From a virus, in IMG/VR virus record IMGVR_UViG_3300033146_004128, positions 1-64,000 of that record: a stretch of 64,000 bases of DNA; one strand, given 5' to 3'. A program made the translations under genes and the position numbers. The notes below the pieces were generated by a model, which saw only the letters and a program-made list of their open reading frames with translations, searched no databases and was not told the DNA's origin. Below are positions 51,492 to 59,796 of the stretch, piece after piece. How positions within the stretch are numbered: position 1 is the stretch's first letter; every line of letters begins with the position of its first letter.

Positions 51492-51659
51492 ATGAGCAAG
51501 AAAGAAGTATTAGGATATGAAATGGTAATGGCTACACTTGAAGCCTTAGGGCATGATGATTTTGAGAAAGCATATGTAACATACAAGGGAAAAAGGCTTC
51601 ACTTAGCAGGACTCAAGCTGGTAATCGAAGATGACAATAAAGAAGAGAAAGGTGACTAA
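51492..51659 (+). CDS. Hypothetical 55-residue protein
   Basis: Helix, then a short strand and a charged C terminus. It begins directly after the previous stop and ends in a TAATG overlap. The last bases are part of a 26-bp repeat shared with 52413-52438. Unrecognised. Confidence 0.65.
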   Translation: MSKKEVLGYEMVMATLEALGHDDFEKAYVTYKGKRLHLAGLKLVIEDDNKEEKGD

Positions 51660-51675
51660 TGACAAGAGAAGAGAT
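51650..51675 (+). repeat. 26-bp direct repeat, copy 1
   Basis: Begins AGGTGACTAATGACAAGAGA and is identical to 52413-52438. Each copy spans the stop of one gene and the first codons (MTREEI) of the next. It probably marks a duplication or recombination junction. Confidence 0.85.
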
Positions 51676-52123
51676 AGACAAAAACTTATCAAAAGAAGAT
51701 ATGGAGTACATAGATATGAAAAGTAGTGAAGCAATAGACGCATGTGCGTGGTTTAAGAGCTGTGGAATCTATTCCTACTTTGACGGAAAAGAAGACGTGT
51801 ACGTAGCAATCAACGGTGAAGACATTCAGGTGTCAAGCTCAGAAATCAGCTATAGAGCAGACCTGTATAGAGGGACATCTGTATCTAAACATGACAAAGG
51901 TAGAGAACTTCAGATTGTTGAAGAGATAAAATACTACGATGGGCAAATGACAGGTATTATGAATGCTTTGTATGAAGAATCATATCTTGCAAACATAGAA
52001 AGGGCAGAGCCTTCAGCTATTGATTTGAGAAGAATGAAAATCACAAGAATGCTATCTGTGTATGGTGGTCTATACTGTAAGAGGAATAGCCTACTAAATG
52101 AGCTCAAAGGAGAATTGCAATGA
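51659..52123 (+). CDS. Hypothetical protein with paralogue at 53481
   Basis: 154 residues. The last ~65 (EEIKYYDGQMTGIMNALYEE through LSVYGGLYCKR) clearly match the protein at 53481-53735 (VEYYDEQMSNISDALYKES, LAVYGDMYCRR). The first part (MTREEI, then an acidic mixed segment) is not in that paralogue. The shared part is helical, perhaps a coiled-coil dimer. Function unknown. Confidence 0.76.
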   Translation: MTREEIDKNLSKEDMEYIDMKSSEAIDACAWFKSCGIYSYFDGKEDVYVAINGEDIQVSSSEISYRADLYRGTSVSKHDKGRELQIVEEIKYYDGQMTGIMNALYEESYLANIERAEPSAIDLRRMKITRMLSVYGGLYCKRNSLLNELKGELQ

Positions 52124-52377
52124 AACATTTACTGTTCACATCTGCTGACTGGTCAATGTCTGGGGTCTCCCAGATATTGCTAGACACACCAAGAAAAGAT
52201 GCAAAAGTTACAAGGGTTGAATATAAAGATATGGGGAAAGAGGATCCGACAATACGTGAGCCAACCAGTAGTCATAACTACATAAGGCTTACAAAAAAAG
52301 ATGTGGAGGTTCTGCTTAGCAACATGGAAGAAAAAGATATACTTGTTATCTACACAGGTGTAAAAAAATACGACTAA
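52120..52377 (+). CDS. Hypothetical small protein
   Basis: 85 residues, alpha/beta, ATGA overlap with the upstream gene. Unrecognised. Confidence 0.73.
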   Translation: MKHLLFTSADWSMSGVSQILLDTPRKDAKVTRVEYKDMGKEDPTIREPTSSHNYIRLTKKDVEVLLSNMEEKDILVIYTGVKKYD

Positions 52378-52412
52378 CAAAAGGGAAGATAATATGGAAA
52401 ATGAAAAATTAG

Positions 52413-52438
52413 AGGTGACTAATGACAAGAGAAGAGAT
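52413..52438 (+). repeat. 26-bp direct repeat, copy 2
   Basis: Identical to 51650-51675. Here only an A-rich gap precedes it, so the ribosome-site part (AGAGGTGACTA) appears to have been copied together with the start codon. Confidence 0.85.
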
Positions 52439-52997
52439 TAAGGCTGCACTTCCAGCTATGGTTCATTTTGCTGAGGGTGGAAACCTATGGTGCTATGATG
52501 GATCAAGCTGGCTGAGGCAAACGCATATAGGATTCTCGTCTCTTGACTATGAGATAAAGAATGTGATAGAGGATAGGTTTTTCGAATCAAGAAAAGCTTT
52601 GGCACTTGGTAAAAAAGTTGAAGTTAAGAAGTGTGGTGAGTGGAGGGTATGGAATAGTTATGGCGAGTGCTGGTCAGAAGATGACGAGTATAGACCACAA
52701 GCAGATAAGCCTACATTTTGTGTGGGGGATTGGTGTATTGACCCATTAACCAGAGATCCTAAACAGGTTACTGATATCTTTTTCAATGATGGTATAAACC
52801 TATGGATGTTCTCAACAAACAATAATAGAGATGTGTATGTAATAGATGATTTTAGAGGTAGAAAAAAGCCAGTATACGAGTGGCAATGGTACAAACATCT
52901 ATCTGATAACAAGTATGATTTTACGACAGAACACTTTACTGAATATGACAATTATGGATGGCAGAGATTTGAGCCATCAAGGAGAGAGAAGCTATGA
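52422..52997 (+). CDS. Hypothetical protein, HFAxGG family, copy 1
   Basis: 191 residues. Residues ~10-95 (VHFAEGGNLWCYDGSSWLRQT, VIEDRFFESRKALALGKKVE, DDEYRP) match the N-terminal part of the next gene. Aromatic-rich, probably a small beta/alpha domain. The C-terminal half is a second Trp-rich part absent from the paralogue. Unknown function. Confidence 0.76.
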   Translation: MTREEIKAALPAMVHFAEGGNLWCYDGSSWLRQTHIGFSSLDYEIKNVIEDRFFESRKALALGKKVEVKKCGEWRVWNSYGECWSEDDEYRPQADKPTFCVGDWCIDPLTRDPKQVTDIFFNDGINLWMFSTNNNRDVYVIDDFRGRKKPVYEWQWYKHLSDNKYDFTTEHFTEYDNYGWQRFEPSRREKL

Positions 52998-53491
52998 ATA
53001 GAAGAGAGGCGAGAAAAATACAAGAGGCGTTAAACCATTTTGCACATGGTGGAGATCTATGGTGGTGGTGCTACGGAGACAATCGATGGTATATGCAGAC
53101 AGCCATATTGTTTGGCAACTATCCATGCAACATTATAGAGGATGAACATTTTGAGTTCCGGAAGGCACAGGCGCTTGGGGCTGAGATTGAACAGATAAAG
53201 TGGAACACGTGTAACTGGGGAGAGTTTGAGAGTTTCTACGAGGGTGGAAAGTACAGAATTAAAAAGGATAGTAAGATGAGTGAGAAACAAGAGAGAACAT
53301 ACGAGGTTGTATTTGGGTACACGGAATACGGGAAGGCATACGTTAAGGCAACTTCAGAAGAAGAAGCTATCAAAAAGATAGATGACCATTTGGCTGATGA
53401 AGGACTCGATAACCTAGACTACAAGTGTCAAGATAGAGACTATTCTGCAGAGGGGGCAATAGAGATTGAAGGTGCTGAGAATGGCAAGTGA
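52994..53491 (+). CDS. Fusion: HFAxGG domain plus DpnD/PcfM-like domain
   Basis: 165 residues. Residues 1-92 are a paralogue of the upstream protein (NHFAHGGDLWWW, IIEDEHFEFRKAQALGAEIE, GGKYRIKK). From about Met95 the sequence changes to a DpnD/PcfM-like mini-domain (TYEVVFGYTEYGKAYVKATS, EEEAIKKIDDHL). AGGA at 53265-53268 lies seven bases before ATG 53276 (Met95), so the second domain may also be made separately. ATGA overlap upstream. Confidence 0.74.
   Translation: MNRREARKIQEALNHFAHGGDLWWWCYGDNRWYMQTAILFGNYPCNIIEDEHFEFRKAQALGAEIEQIKWNTCNWGEFESFYEGGKYRIKKDSKMSEKQERTYEVVFGYTEYGKAYVKATSEEEAIKKIDDHLADEGLDNLDYKCQDRDYSAEGAIEIEGAENGK
53276..53491 (+). promoter_or_regulatory. Possible internal translation start
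   Basis: AGGA (53265-53268) and ATG 53276 in the frame of the fusion gene would yield a 71-residue protein consisting of the DpnD/PcfM-like domain alone. This either fixes a recent gene fusion or gives two products from one message. Confidence 0.45.
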
Positions 53492-53735
53492 CGGCATGAG
53501 CAGGACCACAGAGGCTGAAGACTATTTCGCAAGAGAGGTTGAGTATTACGACGAGCAAATGTCAAATATTTCAGATGCCCTATATAAGGAGTCTTATAAT
53601 GATTGCATACTAAAAGCTGAGTCTGCTGCACTGGATGCAAGAAAGATAGAGATCAATAGAATGCTAGCTGTGTATGGAGACATGTATTGCCGGAGAGCTA
53701 TGGCACTAGATAGATTGAGGGGAGAAAGACAGTGA
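53481..53735 (+). CDS. Hypothetical protein, paralogue of 51659-52123
   Basis: 84 residues from ATG 53481 (GAAGG upstream). It consists almost only of the helical domain shared with the C-terminal part of the earlier protein, so it is a trimmed copy. Overlaps both neighbours. Confidence 0.74.
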   Translation: MASDGMSRTTEAEDYFAREVEYYDEQMSNISDALYKESYNDCILKAESAALDARKIEINRMLAVYGDMYCRRAMALDRLRGERQ

Positions 53736-54076
53736 GTGAAATAAAAACAAACGGTGGAAGGGTTGCTAAGTGCGGATGCGGAAGCACCAAGATGAGAGTT
53801 GAGACTATAAACTCATGTGGTCACTGCATGTTCAATGGATATTATCTTGACTCTGAGTATTCAGACAAGCTATGCGTTGCTGATGAGATGTGGAATTACG
53901 ATGAGGATCTCAGAAACAAAGCGAACGACACACTTGGTCTTGACTTGTCACGGCACCAGTCACAAGATGAAGGTGAATGTCAAATGGGAAGCAACTGGGA
54001 TGCAGGGTGTTCTCTGTATATCTGTTCTGACTGTGGAGACATTGTTGACTTTGTAGCATTCGTGGACGGTTGCTAG
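53732..54076 (+). CDS. Cys-rich protein, GTG start
   Basis: 114 residues from GTG 53732 (GGGGAG upstream). KCGCGSTKM, SCGHC and the late YICSDCGD give enough ligands for one or two zinc sites. Acidic otherwise. Unrecognised. Confidence 0.74.
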   Translation: MSEIKTNGGRVAKCGCGSTKMRVETINSCGHCMFNGYYLDSEYSDKLCVADEMWNYDEDLRNKANDTLGLDLSRHQSQDEGECQMGSNWDAGCSLYICSDCGDIVDFVAFVDGC

Positions 54077-54077
54077 C

Positions 54078-54317
54078 ATGGATACCATCTATAATATAGA
54101 ACATGACATACTCATGAGGGTTGCTGGGTTTAAGCATGTGAATGGAAGGTCTCCACAGTTTTTGGTGCTTAGCAACGATATGCTTCACAAGTTACTTTCG
54201 GATGAGTCTATAAGCGGGGTTGGATCACGTGATATAAATGGAACATTGAAATATATGGGAATGCTTGTTTCACGTTTAGAGTCCCACAATAGTACGAATC
54301 AGATACTAATAGGATAG
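54078..54317 (+). CDS. Hypothetical small protein
   Basis: 79 residues, starting one base after the previous stop. Mixed fold, no motif. Confidence 0.7.
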   Translation: MDTIYNIEHDILMRVAGFKHVNGRSPQFLVLSNDMLHKLLSDESISGVGSRDINGTLKYMGMLVSRLESHNSTNQILIG

Positions 54318-54342
54318 TAAATAAAAAATTAAGGAGATAGTG

Positions 54343-54540
54343 ATGGCAAAAATTAAGATAGTGGGTGATATCCATTACTCGAAAACGACACAGATATATT
54401 ACACTAGGGTTAATGGTGTACTATGGAAGTACCCAGTATATCCTGGAGCACAAAGAGGATGGGCGGAGTCAGCATATGGTGGTGACGAAAAGAAATTTAC
54501 AAAGGTATCGATAGATGCGTTCAATAGGGATGTGGCATAA
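54343..54540 (+). CDS. Hypothetical small basic protein
   Basis: 65 residues from ATG 54343, six bases after AAGGAG. Beta-rich with several Tyr. TAATG overlap downstream. Unrecognised. Confidence 0.73.
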   Translation: MAKIKIVGDIHYSKTTQIYYTRVNGVLWKYPVYPGAQRGWAESAYGGDEKKFTKVSIDAFNRDVA

Positions 54541-54941
54541 TGGAAGGAAGTAATAAAGATGAGAGAATAGATAGCCTCAAGGCAGGAGATCGCATAAAAT
54601 ATGGAATTCCAGATATAGCTCTTGCAGAATATGAAGTTATTGGACACACGTCTTCTGGGCATGTGCTATGTTGGCTCCCAGATAGAAGGGACTCATATAA
54701 GTGTGCTCGTGAGTTTATATATCTCATGGACGAAGAGGAGAGCTTTAGAGGAGAATACTGTATAAACGATAGGGTTTTATGTTCAGAAATGAAAGCGGAT
54801 CTTATTGAATCATATGGGTATAGCGATATTGATGCGGAGCTATGGATAGATGAGAATAAAACAGAGGTGTTAGACGCTATGTGGGCAGCATACTCGACCT
54901 ATACGAGAGAGAATTGTACAGACAAAGGTAGTGACGTATGA
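54540..54941 (+). CDS. Hypothetical acidic protein
   Basis: 133 residues. The N-terminal part (SLKAGDRIKYGIPDIALAEYEVIGHTSSG) looks like a small SH3-like beta barrel, the rest helical. Unrecognised. ATGA overlap downstream. Confidence 0.74.
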   Translation: MEGSNKDERIDSLKAGDRIKYGIPDIALAEYEVIGHTSSGHVLCWLPDRRDSYKCAREFIYLMDEEESFRGEYCINDRVLCSEMKADLIESYGYSDIDAELWIDENKTEVLDAMWAAYSTYTRENCTDKGSDV

Positions 54942-55147
54942 ACAGAAATGAAGCTTTTATGGTCGAATTTGATGAGGCCATGATGACAGATGATGAGCCT
55001 GGGCACAAGAAGGCAAGAAGGATAATCTCAATGTATGATAATTCTTCTGCTGAGATACAGGATATTATTGATGATGTTTTTATAACACTGTGCGGATACT
55101 CAGTAAAAACACTCAAGGATATGGCAGACAAGGGAGGTAATCTATGA
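54938..55147 (+). CDS. Hypothetical small helical protein
   Basis: 69 residues, acidic N-terminal half, all-helical prediction. ATGA overlaps on both sides. Unrecognised. Confidence 0.73.
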   Translation: MNRNEAFMVEFDEAMMTDDEPGHKKARRIISMYDNSSAEIQDIIDDVFITLCGYSVKTLKDMADKGGNL

Positions 55148-55458
55148 AAGTTGGGGAAGCTATAAAGAAGTTGTCCGCAATGGATGAAGACGCAGAACTA
55201 AGGGTTGCTGACTTCTCTCCTGTTGAGTTCGTATCAATGATTAATGGGAGCGTATGTCTCGGTAGCTTTGGTGACGATGAGATATCAGGAACAGAGTATT
55301 GTGTCACAATAAACGAGAGGTTGTCTACCAGGATAGTATTGGTAGCAGAGAGTGAAGAAGAAGCCTTGGATAGGGTAAAAGGAGCATATGAGACAAGAGA
55401 GATATCTTTAACTCTTGACGATTGGGCAGATACAAAATTTGAAGTAGAGGAGAATTAG
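55144..55458 (+). CDS. Two-part protein with DpnD/PcfM-like domain
   Basis: 104 residues. The first ~45 form a small alpha/beta part with KVGEAIKKLSAMDEDAELRV, typical of short phage proteins. The second half (YCVTINERLSTRIVLVAESE, EEALDRVKGAYE, then a final acidic strand) is a DpnD/PcfM-like domain. Function unknown. Confidence 0.72.
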   Translation: MKVGEAIKKLSAMDEDAELRVADFSPVEFVSMINGSVCLGSFGDDEISGTEYCVTINERLSTRIVLVAESEEEALDRVKGAYETREISLTLDDWADTKFEVEEN

Positions 55459-55459
55459 T

Positions 55460-56242
55460 ATGGGGTATAGAATAGAGTTCAGAGGTGACATAACATACTC
55501 TGGTAGCGATGAAGACATGAAGATTGTTGCAGACATTATGGATGGCCTTTCAGCTACAAGAAGAGTCAAGAGAGACATGAGTAAGCATACCGGAGAGCTA
55601 AGCCTACCTATGGAAGACTACGGGATAGAAGGAGAGTTCTATTTTGGTAGAGACGACAGCAGTGTAGTAGATAGCAACAGCCCTCCAAGTTCACAACCGT
55701 CTCTGTATTGTGGATGGGAGTATGATACGCCAGGAGTTCTTGTATGGAATTATGATGAGCAAGCAAGCTCTCCGGACGGATGGATCAGATATATTGTGGA
55801 GAAGATCATATCTGCTAACAACTGTGTATGTAATTGCGAGATAGAGTATAGAGGTGATGACTGGGACGACTATGGTACAATCGTAGTCAAGAACAATGTT
55901 GTAGATCTGTATGAGATGAATTGTATTGCACCAGTGTCTGATGCAAATATTGTCGATGCAAAAATACGATACTATAATCCATCACAATTTGACAATGTTA
56001 ATACTGTCAGCGATTGGTCTGATATGAGTTCAGATGACATGGCGAATAATTATTGGCTATTGTTCTACGATACGCTAAATGATATTGTTGCCGATGGTGT
56101 AACAGAAGTAGTTAATCAGCATGATTTAGATATAATCACAGACCTTGTGTCCGAGGTTATAGGCAATGAGAATGATAAGGATGGTACTCCAGTGTACCCG
56201 GATATGTTCATATTTAGTTTTAATGTGGCAGTAGATAAATAA
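55460..56242 (+). CDS. Hypothetical protein, DUF6205-like start
   Basis: 260 residues. MGYRIEFRGDITY and CEIEYRGDDWDDYGTIVVKNN follow a pattern of phage proteins that I associate with DUF6205, but I am not sure. Beta-rich first two thirds, helical end. No function known. Confidence 0.7.
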   Translation: MGYRIEFRGDITYSGSDEDMKIVADIMDGLSATRRVKRDMSKHTGELSLPMEDYGIEGEFYFGRDDSSVVDSNSPPSSQPSLYCGWEYDTPGVLVWNYDEQASSPDGWIRYIVEKIISANNCVCNCEIEYRGDDWDDYGTIVVKNNVVDLYEMNCIAPVSDANIVDAKIRYYNPSQFDNVNTVSDWSDMSSDDMANNYWLLFYDTLNDIVADGVTEVVNQHDLDIITDLVSEVIGNENDKDGTPVYPDMFIFSFNVAVDK

Positions 56243-56263
56243 AAATAAAAAAAGGTGGTCAAA

Positions 56264-57343
56264 ATGAATAAAATGTCAGCGGTAGGAATGCTAGTTAGTG
56301 GTGAGTGTGATTCTATTTTACATGGAAGCTCAGAGTTTATTCTTCAGGGTGAAGATGTCGTCAATAAAAGAAGTAAGAAAGCACTTGATATGAAGAAGAT
56401 GCTTGAAGAGGGATGGGACACAAAGATGCTCCCAAGATGGGACGATGCAATGCAAGATGGTGCTGAACGGCCTACACTTTGTGTACTTGAGAATGATGGA
56501 TCGCTCATCATTATACTTAGCAAGACAGAAGATGGAGAATATATCACTTCGTACGGAGAGATCTATGATAGAGATACTTATGGTCAACTTAGACCTGCGA
56601 CAAGAGATGAAGCGTTAGCACTTCTTGCTGATGTGAAAGATGCTGCTCCATCAAAGCCTAAGCCTAAAACAAAGCCGAAGAGTGAGCCGAAGATAAAAGA
56701 GGAAGTACCAAGAGAAGAAGAGCCGGCAGTTATCACTGGGGAGACAGACATTAGCGAAACAGGCGAGACTTTTGCAGAGATGCCACAAGAGGAACTTATT
56801 GATCTTTGTGGTGTTCCAGAGGAAGAGAATCCTTTTGTTGAAGATCAAGAATATGATGATAGTTGCATTACAGGAGCCACAGAGGGTAGTGATGTCCCAA
56901 AGCCTCAAGAGGAATGTCAGCCTCAGAGATCGACGAATACTACAAAGCCAAAGGACGGGGGTGAGCCAACGCTCAAGGATCAGTATGTATCTCTGGGTCT
57001 AGATAAAGATCTATGGCCTGACTTCTGTAGCTATTGTTTCACGAACGATGTTGACAATGTGGCACTGATGGAGCGAGGAATGAAATATGCATCGTCATGT
57101 GTTATCGATTTTATGGCAGATAGATCAAAGGGTTCTAGACGTGACAGCACAAAACATGAGTCCGATGACACTATCATTGATAAGCTTGAGGTGCTAGTTG
57201 ACTTTGGTCTTGAGAGCAATGACGCTATTGACTTCTATGAGTATCACAAGCTAGATAAGTTCAGGTTGGCTACACTTATCAGTGATGCTACGGATGGAAG
57301 ACTTACAGAGCTGGTTACGCAATTTTATGATGAAAGGAAATAA
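56264..57343 (+). CDS. Hypothetical protein with Pro/Lys/Glu linker
   Basis: 359 residues from ATG 56264, six bases after AAAGGTG. An N-terminal domain (~1-125) is joined to a helical C-terminal domain (~235-359) by a repetitive, disordered linker (PKPKTKPKSEPKIKEE and acidic stretches). Two small domains on a tether suit a scaffold or binding protein; no known family. Confidence 0.77.
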   Translation: MNKMSAVGMLVSGECDSILHGSSEFILQGEDVVNKRSKKALDMKKMLEEGWDTKMLPRWDDAMQDGAERPTLCVLENDGSLIIILSKTEDGEYITSYGEIYDRDTYGQLRPATRDEALALLADVKDAAPSKPKPKTKPKSEPKIKEEVPREEEPAVITGETDISETGETFAEMPQEELIDLCGVPEEENPFVEDQEYDDSCITGATEGSDVPKPQEECQPQRSTNTTKPKDGGEPTLKDQYVSLGLDKDLWPDFCSYCFTNDVDNVALMERGMKYASSCVIDFMADRSKGSRRDSTKHESDDTIIDKLEVLVDFGLESNDAIDFYEYHKLDKFRLATLISDATDGRLTELVTQFYDERK

Positions 57344-57344
57344 G

Positions 57345-57653
57345 ATGGAAGATACAGATAGATTAGTAATATGGTGGGGTCCGGACTTGGACAAGGAAGA
57401 TGTTTTTGTTATGCCTGTTGCAACAGTAGAAGAGGGGGTTAAGACCCTTGGACTTCTTACTGCATACGATGAGTTCCTTACGAACCAAAAGTTCAAGGAA
57501 GAGGCTGTTAGTAATGGAGCCCTTGCATTTCTAACAGAGAAGGGTGAACTTAATCAGTGGTCATACACAAGTATAGCTGATGGAGGAGTAAAATATGATG
57601 ATCCAATGGAGTATCTAAAAGCTAAATATACGAAGACAGAGATTATAACATGA
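57345..57653 (+). CDS. Conserved-looking small phage protein
   Basis: 102 residues from ATG 57345 (AAGGA upstream). VEEGVKTLGLLTAYDEFLTN, then SNGALAFLTEKGELNQW, matches a pattern of small tailed-phage proteins (a helix ending LxxYdxF, then NaggLxxfxxxGExxxW). No function known to me. Confidence 0.74.
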   Translation: MEDTDRLVIWWGPDLDKEDVFVMPVATVEEGVKTLGLLTAYDEFLTNQKFKEEAVSNGALAFLTEKGELNQWSYTSIADGGVKYDDPMEYLKAKYTKTEIIT

Positions 57654-57862
57654 CCAAAGTAACAATGAGCGTATATGCAATGGCTGTAGAGTTTGATGAT
57701 GGTGAGATGATGAACCCACGACCAGTGTTCCTTAGACCTGAGCATGCTGAAGAGTTTGCTAAACTTATGGAAAAATCTCCAAATGTTAAGTCATGCGACT
57801 CATGGCTAGCTACAATATCGGTAGATGAAGAGGATGTTCCCAAGTACACAAGAGCTACGTAA
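57650..57862 (+). CDS. Hypothetical small protein, last of the plus array
   Basis: 70 residues, ATGA overlap with the upstream gene. Strand, loop, helix (RPEHAEEFAKLMEK), then strand. It ends just before the terminator hairpin. Confidence 0.73.
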   Translation: MTKVTMSVYAMAVEFDDGEMMNPRPVFLRPEHAEEFAKLMEKSPNVKSCDSWLATISVDEEDVPKYTRAT

Positions 57863-57868
57863 TAATTC

Positions 57869-57907
57869 CCCACTCGAAAGAGTGGGCGCAGTAGTCTGAT
57901 TTTTTTT
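57869..57907. terminator. Terminator region between convergent clusters
   Basis: CCCACTC (57869-57875) and GAGTGGG (57880-57886) form a perfect 7-bp stem with a GAAA tetraloop. A run of eight T follows at 57900-57907. A second weaker stem brackets the T-run. The site lies exactly between the end of the long plus array and the end of the minus cluster. Confidence 0.7.
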
Positions 57908-57916
57908 AGATTACGT

Positions 57917-58903
57917 TTATATCTGGATTGAAGTTTTTTGAACGCCGGTAACTTTTCTATATATGTGCTCAGCGAGCATCTCTGCCTGCTCTTGCGTTAT
58001 GAACGCATCTTCTCCGTTGTAGTATGATGAAGCCCCAGAAGATTCATAGAACGTATCTACTTTTTCAATTAGTTCGGCGTCAGTAAATAGTGAAGCCAGA
58101 TGTATCTCTACCTCATCACCATTCTTCTTTATGTCAAGCTCACTAAATTTATTCATAGTAAATATATTCGTATCTTTCTCTACTTCTTCTGGCACAACAG
58201 CATTGTCAGAGATGAGCCCATCTTCACGAACAGAGTTTGATAGTATAGACTCTCTACTTTCAAGAGCTGATGCAAAAGATATAACAGGTGACGATATTCC
58301 ACCGTTCATCCTGACATTGTCAAGCCTTAAAGAAGAAGAGTCTCTCTCCTTGCTTATGGATCCTGACTGCAGAGAGATAGATACATCCCAATCTGCAGAG
58401 TCTATACCTATTGTCTCTCCATTCTTGTAGAACTCCTGATCATATATTCTTATTGGGAATACAGTATTATCGTCATCATTGCTGTAGTCAAATGAAAGAC
58501 CAGGGTCGTAAGAAAGTGTTGGCGATTCAATGCTTCCATCTTTCATGATAGATATCTCAGAGAGAATCTCTTTTGTCATTATGGACGTGTCTTTTATCTG
58601 GTCTATAGGCATCATGATTACTGACCCAGGTATCCCATCGGAAGCCTTATAGAAGAATGTTGTCATGTCTGATTCATTATATGCGAAGAAGTCACTAGCA
58701 TTATACCCTTTGAGAACTATAGTAGGTGCCTCTATGCTTGTAGTTGCTGCAACAGCCATTCTTACTGATCCATAATAGTCATAAGATCTAAGGAAGTCAA
58801 ATGCCAAGTCAGCTCCAGTGTTAGCTGTGTTCACAAGTGTCTGTGAATACTTAAGTGCAGATATGAAACTATTCATATCCTCTATCGTTAATTGTGTGCT
58901 CAT
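57917..58903 (-). CDS. Hypothetical protein, possibly virion-associated
   Basis: 328 residues. Ser/Thr/Asp-rich, beta-leaning in the middle, helical C terminus. Unlike the plus-strand array proteins in composition and length. TAGGAG precedes the start. It is last in a minus-strand cluster; a structural or assembly role is a guess. Confidence 0.75.
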   Translation of the reverse strand: MSTQLTIEDMNSFISALKYSQTLVNTANTGADLAFDFLRSYDYYGSVRMAVAATTSIEAPTIVLKGYNASDFFAYNESDMTTFFYKASDGIPGSVIMMPIDQIKDTSIMTKEILSEISIMKDGSIESPTLSYDPGLSFDYSNDDDNTVFPIRIYDQEFYKNGETIGIDSADWDVSISLQSGSISKERDSSSLRLDNVRMNGGISSPVISFASALESRESILSNSVREDGLISDNAVVPEEVEKDTNIFTMNKFSELDIKKNGDEVEIHLASLFTDAELIEKVDTFYESSGASSYYNGEDAFITQEQAEMLAEHIYRKVTGVQKTSIQI

Positions 58904-58915
58904 GTTAAACTCCTA

Positions 58916-59788
58916 TTATACATATAGACCAGGCTCACCGAATGTCTTATGTACATCATTCTTGAATTCTGATACTCTCTTTTTTCTCTTATCTATAAAT
59001 CTATCTATACCATAGTATGTACCTGCAGCAGTAATTCCAAGTCCAACTATTCTATTCTTCGCCTTCGAGCTTTCTCTAGCTTCAGATATCTTCTTGCCCG
59101 TCTTCTTGACACTCTTTACTATTTTAGCAACTGATGCTTTTTTCTCTAGCATGTCTTTCTTCTTTCGTGTCTGCATTATATATTGAGCAGGCTCTATGGC
59201 ACTAAGTCCAAGCATGCCTGCAGCGAGAAGACCTGATCCAAATCTCTTTGTCTTGAATAGATTTCCGATATTGCTAAACTCTCTACCTGTAGCAGTAAGA
59301 ACCTTCTTGGGTGATAGTATGTTCTTAACCATCTGCTTTGTTCCTATCTTCCCAGACTGTTTCATTTGATGCATTGTATTAAGAAATGCACCGGTTCCTA
59401 TTGTTCCAGACGCCACAGCAGGAGCAGCTATTGATGCGAAGTGACCAGCATTAAACTTCTTGTCGTTTCCATACTTATCACTTGCCTTTCCAACAAGATG
59501 CTCAGCCGGTAAAGTTACTGCTGTCCCTGCAGCGGCACCAAGAGCAGTATTTCTGAGCATCCTGCCACCTGACGCTAGCATACCTATTCCTTTTGCTCTG
59601 CCTTTCCATACTGGTATTGCATTGAATAAGGCTGTAGCACCTGCTGACCATCCAGCTGCTTCAAGTAAGCTTGGGGATTCTTGTTTCTTCTTTTGCTTCT
59701 GTAGGACGTCAGGAACTCTTCTAACTGCTTCTTCTGGTAGACTCTCAAGGACTTGTTGTCCTCCGGGCTTATTCGATATATTTGCCAT
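58916..59788 (-). CDS. Basic Ala/Gly-rich protein with hydrophobic segments
   Basis: 290 residues, strongly basic with several hydrophobic Ala/Gly stretches (GAAAGTAVTLP, GLLAAGMLGLSAI, GLGITAAGTYYGI). Composition suits an internal virion or membrane-contacting phage protein. AGAGG precedes the start. It has its own extended -10 promoter inside the end of the upstream gene. Confidence 0.75.
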   Translation of the reverse strand: MANISNKPGGQQVLESLPEEAVRRVPDVLQKQKKKQESPSLLEAAGWSAGATALFNAIPVWKGRAKGIGMLASGGRMLRNTALGAAAGTAVTLPAEHLVGKASDKYGNDKKFNAGHFASIAAPAVASGTIGTGAFLNTMHQMKQSGKIGTKQMVKNILSPKKVLTATGREFSNIGNLFKTKRFGSGLLAAGMLGLSAIEPAQYIMQTRKKKDMLEKKASVAKIVKSVKKTGKKISEARESSKAKNRIVGLGITAAGTYYGIDRFIDKRKKRVSEFKNDVHKTFGEPGLYV

Positions 59789-59796
59789 GAATACCT

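Noticed and set aside
52394-52441. 15-codon frame just before the gene at 52422.
   Set aside because: It overlaps the ribosome site of the real gene; at most a leader peptide.
57869-57890. Hairpin with a GAAA loop and GAGTGGGCGC resembles part of a c-di-GMP-I riboswitch.
   Set aside because: The other conserved half of the aptamer is absent, and coding sequence occupies its place. A terminator between convergent genes explains it.
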